Below, piece after piece: positions 62,067-64,000 of a stretch of DNA of 64,000 nt. Made by a program: the position numbers and the translations under genes. This DNA is from Polynucleobacter sp. (GTDB lineage: Bacteria > Pseudomonadota > Gammaproteobacteria > Burkholderiales > Burkholderiaceae). The notes below the pieces were generated by a model that was not told the origin of the DNA, did no database searches, and worked only from the letters and a program-made list of their open reading frames with translations. Positions within the stretch are counted from its first letter, which is position 1, and each line of letters begins with the position of its first letter. Location of the stretch: positions 62,001 through 126,000 of the forward strand of contig NZ_JAUXZY010000004.1 of NCBI RefSeq assembly GCF_030693775.1, written 5' to 3'.

Positions 62067-64000
62067 ATGAAGTGGACTGATCTATTTATTCGCAGACCGG
62101 TATTGGCGCTGGTGGTGAGTGCGCTCATTCTGGTGTTTGGACTGAAGTCTGCTAGCACCTTACCAGTCAATCAGTACCCGCAAACTCAAAATGCCATCGT
62201 TACCATCACGACCGCATATTTTGGAGCAGATCCTGAAACGATTGCTGGCTTCATTACCCAACCCTTAGAGGCGGCGATTGCACAGGCCCAGGGCATTGAT
62301 TACCTCTCGTCAACCAGCATTAGCGGCATCTCCACCATTATTGCAACCTTGCAGCTAAATTACGATGCTAATAAAGCGCTGACACAAATCAACACGCAAA
62401 TTAGCTCCGTTCGCAATCAATTGCCACCGCAGGCCCAGCAGCCTGTCCTAACCGTGCAGGTTGGTCAATCCACTGCAGCAATGTATTTGGGTTTTTACAG
62501 TGACGTTATTCCCAATAACAGCACAACCGATTACCTGTTGCGCGTCGTAAAGCCAAAGCTTGACTCGGTCGCTGGCGTTCAAAATGCCGAGATTTTAGGT
62601 GGTCGTAAGTTTGCCCTGCGCGCTTGGCTGGATCGTGATCGCATGGCTGGTGTGGGCGTAGGAGCAGATGACGTCTATAACGCGCTTGCCGCCAATAATT
62701 ACCTCTCTGCCGTTGGCAGCACGAAGGGTGAAATGGTGGCGGTAGATTTAGTGGCTGGAACTGATCTACATACCTTGGATGAATTCCGTAAATTGGTAGT
62801 TAAGCGCAATGGCGCGGACATTGTTTACTTAGATCAAGTGGCAACAGTAAGCCTGGGATCGGATGACTACAACACCAATGTGGCATTTAGCGGTAAGCAG
62901 TCGGTGTTTATTGGTATCAAAGTGGCACCCGATGCGAATTTGCTTGATGTTGCAGAGCGGGTGCGCGCGGTCTTGCCCGATATTCAGAGGCAGTTGCCAA
63001 CCGGCTTAGTTGGCAACATTGTCTATGACTCAACGAAATTCATCACCACCTCCATTGACGAGGTGGTAGCTACTTTACTTGAGGCCCTCCTCATTGTGAC
63101 CGTGGTGATCTTCTTATTCTTGGGAAGCTTCCGAGCAGTCGCCGTGCCTGTCATTGCGATGCCACTATCGCTCATCGGCACATTCTTCTTAATGCAGGTC
63201 TTGGGTTATTCCATTAATTTGCTTACCCTGCTTGCCTTGGTTTTGGCGATTGGCTTGGTCGTGGATGACGCCATCATTGTGGTGGAGAACGTCGATCGCC
63301 ATATGAAAGAGGGTAAATCGCCACTCGAAGCATCCTTGATTGCGGCGCGGGAACTCGGCAATCCGATTCTGGCAATGACCGTAGTACTCATCGCTGTTTA
63401 TATTCCGATTGGCTTTCAGGGCGGCCTTACCGGGGCGTTATTCACCGAATTTGCATTTACCTTAGCCAGTGCGGTAGCAGTTTCTGGAGTGGTAGCGTTG
63501 ACGCTGTCGCCCATGATGTGCTCCCGCATTTTTACCGAAGGGCAAGAGACTACTCCCTTTGTGAAAAAAATTGATGCGATTTTTGATCGCGTGCATCACC
63601 GCTATCAGACTTTGTTACGTGACCTATTAAGTACCTGGCAGGTCATTATCGTGATGGGCGTATTTTTGCTGGGCGGAGTTGCGTACCTGTATGCAACTGC
63701 CCATTCGGAGTTAGCACCCATTGAAGACCAAGGCATTGTGCTGATGCAGGCCTCTGGCCCGCCTAATGCCACGGTCAATCAAATGCAAACCTATGCTGAT
63801 CAGATTCAAAAAATCGCTGCTGCCGAGCCGGAATATTTGCAGATGTTCCAAATTACGAGTGCGACCAGCAGTTTTGGTGGCGTACTGATGAAGGATTGGA
63901 ATGAGCGTAGCCGCAGTGCGTCGGCTTTTCAGCAAGACATGCAGAATAAGTGGAATAGCATTGCCGGCGTCCGAGTTGCCGCCTTCCAGTTTCCTGCTTT
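62067..64000 (+). CDS. RND efflux inner-membrane permease, truncated by window end (not in ORF track)
   Basis: Own translation MKWTDLFIRRPVLALVVSALILVFGLKSASTLPVNQYPQTQNAIVTITTAYFGADPETI...; no stop before 64000. Confidence 0.93.
   Translation, partial: MKWTDLFIRRPVLALVVSALILVFGLKSASTLPVNQYPQTQNAIVTITTAYFGADPETIAGFITQPLEAAIAQAQGIDYLSSTSISGISTIIATLQLNYDANKALTQINTQISSVRNQLPPQAQQPVLTVQVGQSTAAMYLGFYSDVIPNNSTTDYLLRVVKPKLDSVAGVQNAEILGGRKFALRAWLDRDRMAGVGVGADDVYNALAANNYLSAVGSTKGEMVAVDLVAGTDLHTLDEFRKLVVKRNGADIVYLDQVATVSLGSDDYNTNVAFSGKQSVFIGIKVAPDANLLDVAERVRAVLPDIQRQLPTGLVGNIVYDSTKFITTSIDEVVATLLEALLIVTVVIFLFLGSFRAVAVPVIAMPLSLIGTFFLMQVLGYSINLLTLLALVLAIGLVVDDAIIVVENVDRHMKEGKSPLEASLIAARELGNPILAMTVVLIAVYIPIGFQGGLTGALFTEFAFTLASAVAVSGVVALTLSPMMCSRIFTEGQETTPFVKKIDAIFDRVHHRYQTLLRDLLSTWQVIIVMGVFLLGGVAYLYATAHSELAPIEDQGIVLMQASGPPNATVNQMQTYADQIQKIAAAEPEYLQMFQITSATSSFGGVLMKDWNERSRSASAFQQDMQNKWNSIAGVRVAAFQFPA

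Overview
The window reads as a gene-dense, core-genome segment of a betaproteobacterium. Gene content and order look most like Burkholderiaceae, possibly Polynucleobacter; this is inference, no search was run. About 65 CDS were assigned, including mreBCD-mrdA-rodA, gatCAB, xerC, a COG0523 GTPase next to dksA, argB-slmA-metX-metW, pyrE, xth, dapF, metK-ahcY-metF, cca, folB, ttcA, glmU-glmS and an RND efflux operon cut by the window edge. I saw no rRNA, tRNA, CRISPR, prophage or IS element. I did not find a clearly new multi-gene system. The best second-look signals are: (1) a SAM-II-like pseudoknot leader upstream of metK, with a plausible antiterminator/terminator; (2) an SAH riboswitch with a mutually exclusive terminator upstream of ahcY; (3) a dehydrogenase/SAF-domain gene broken by an apparent 1-nt deletion at about 21046; (4) two small paralogous histone-H1/Hc1-like proteins, one missed by the ORF track because it is only 59 aa; (5) a divergent winged-helix regulator/small-protein locus with two perfect inverted repeats; (6) a lysine-rich H1-like tail on GlmU; (7) a DksA lacking most zinc-finger cysteines next to a His-rich COG0523 GTPase. 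The RND permease at 62067..64000 is also absent from the ORF track because it runs off the window.
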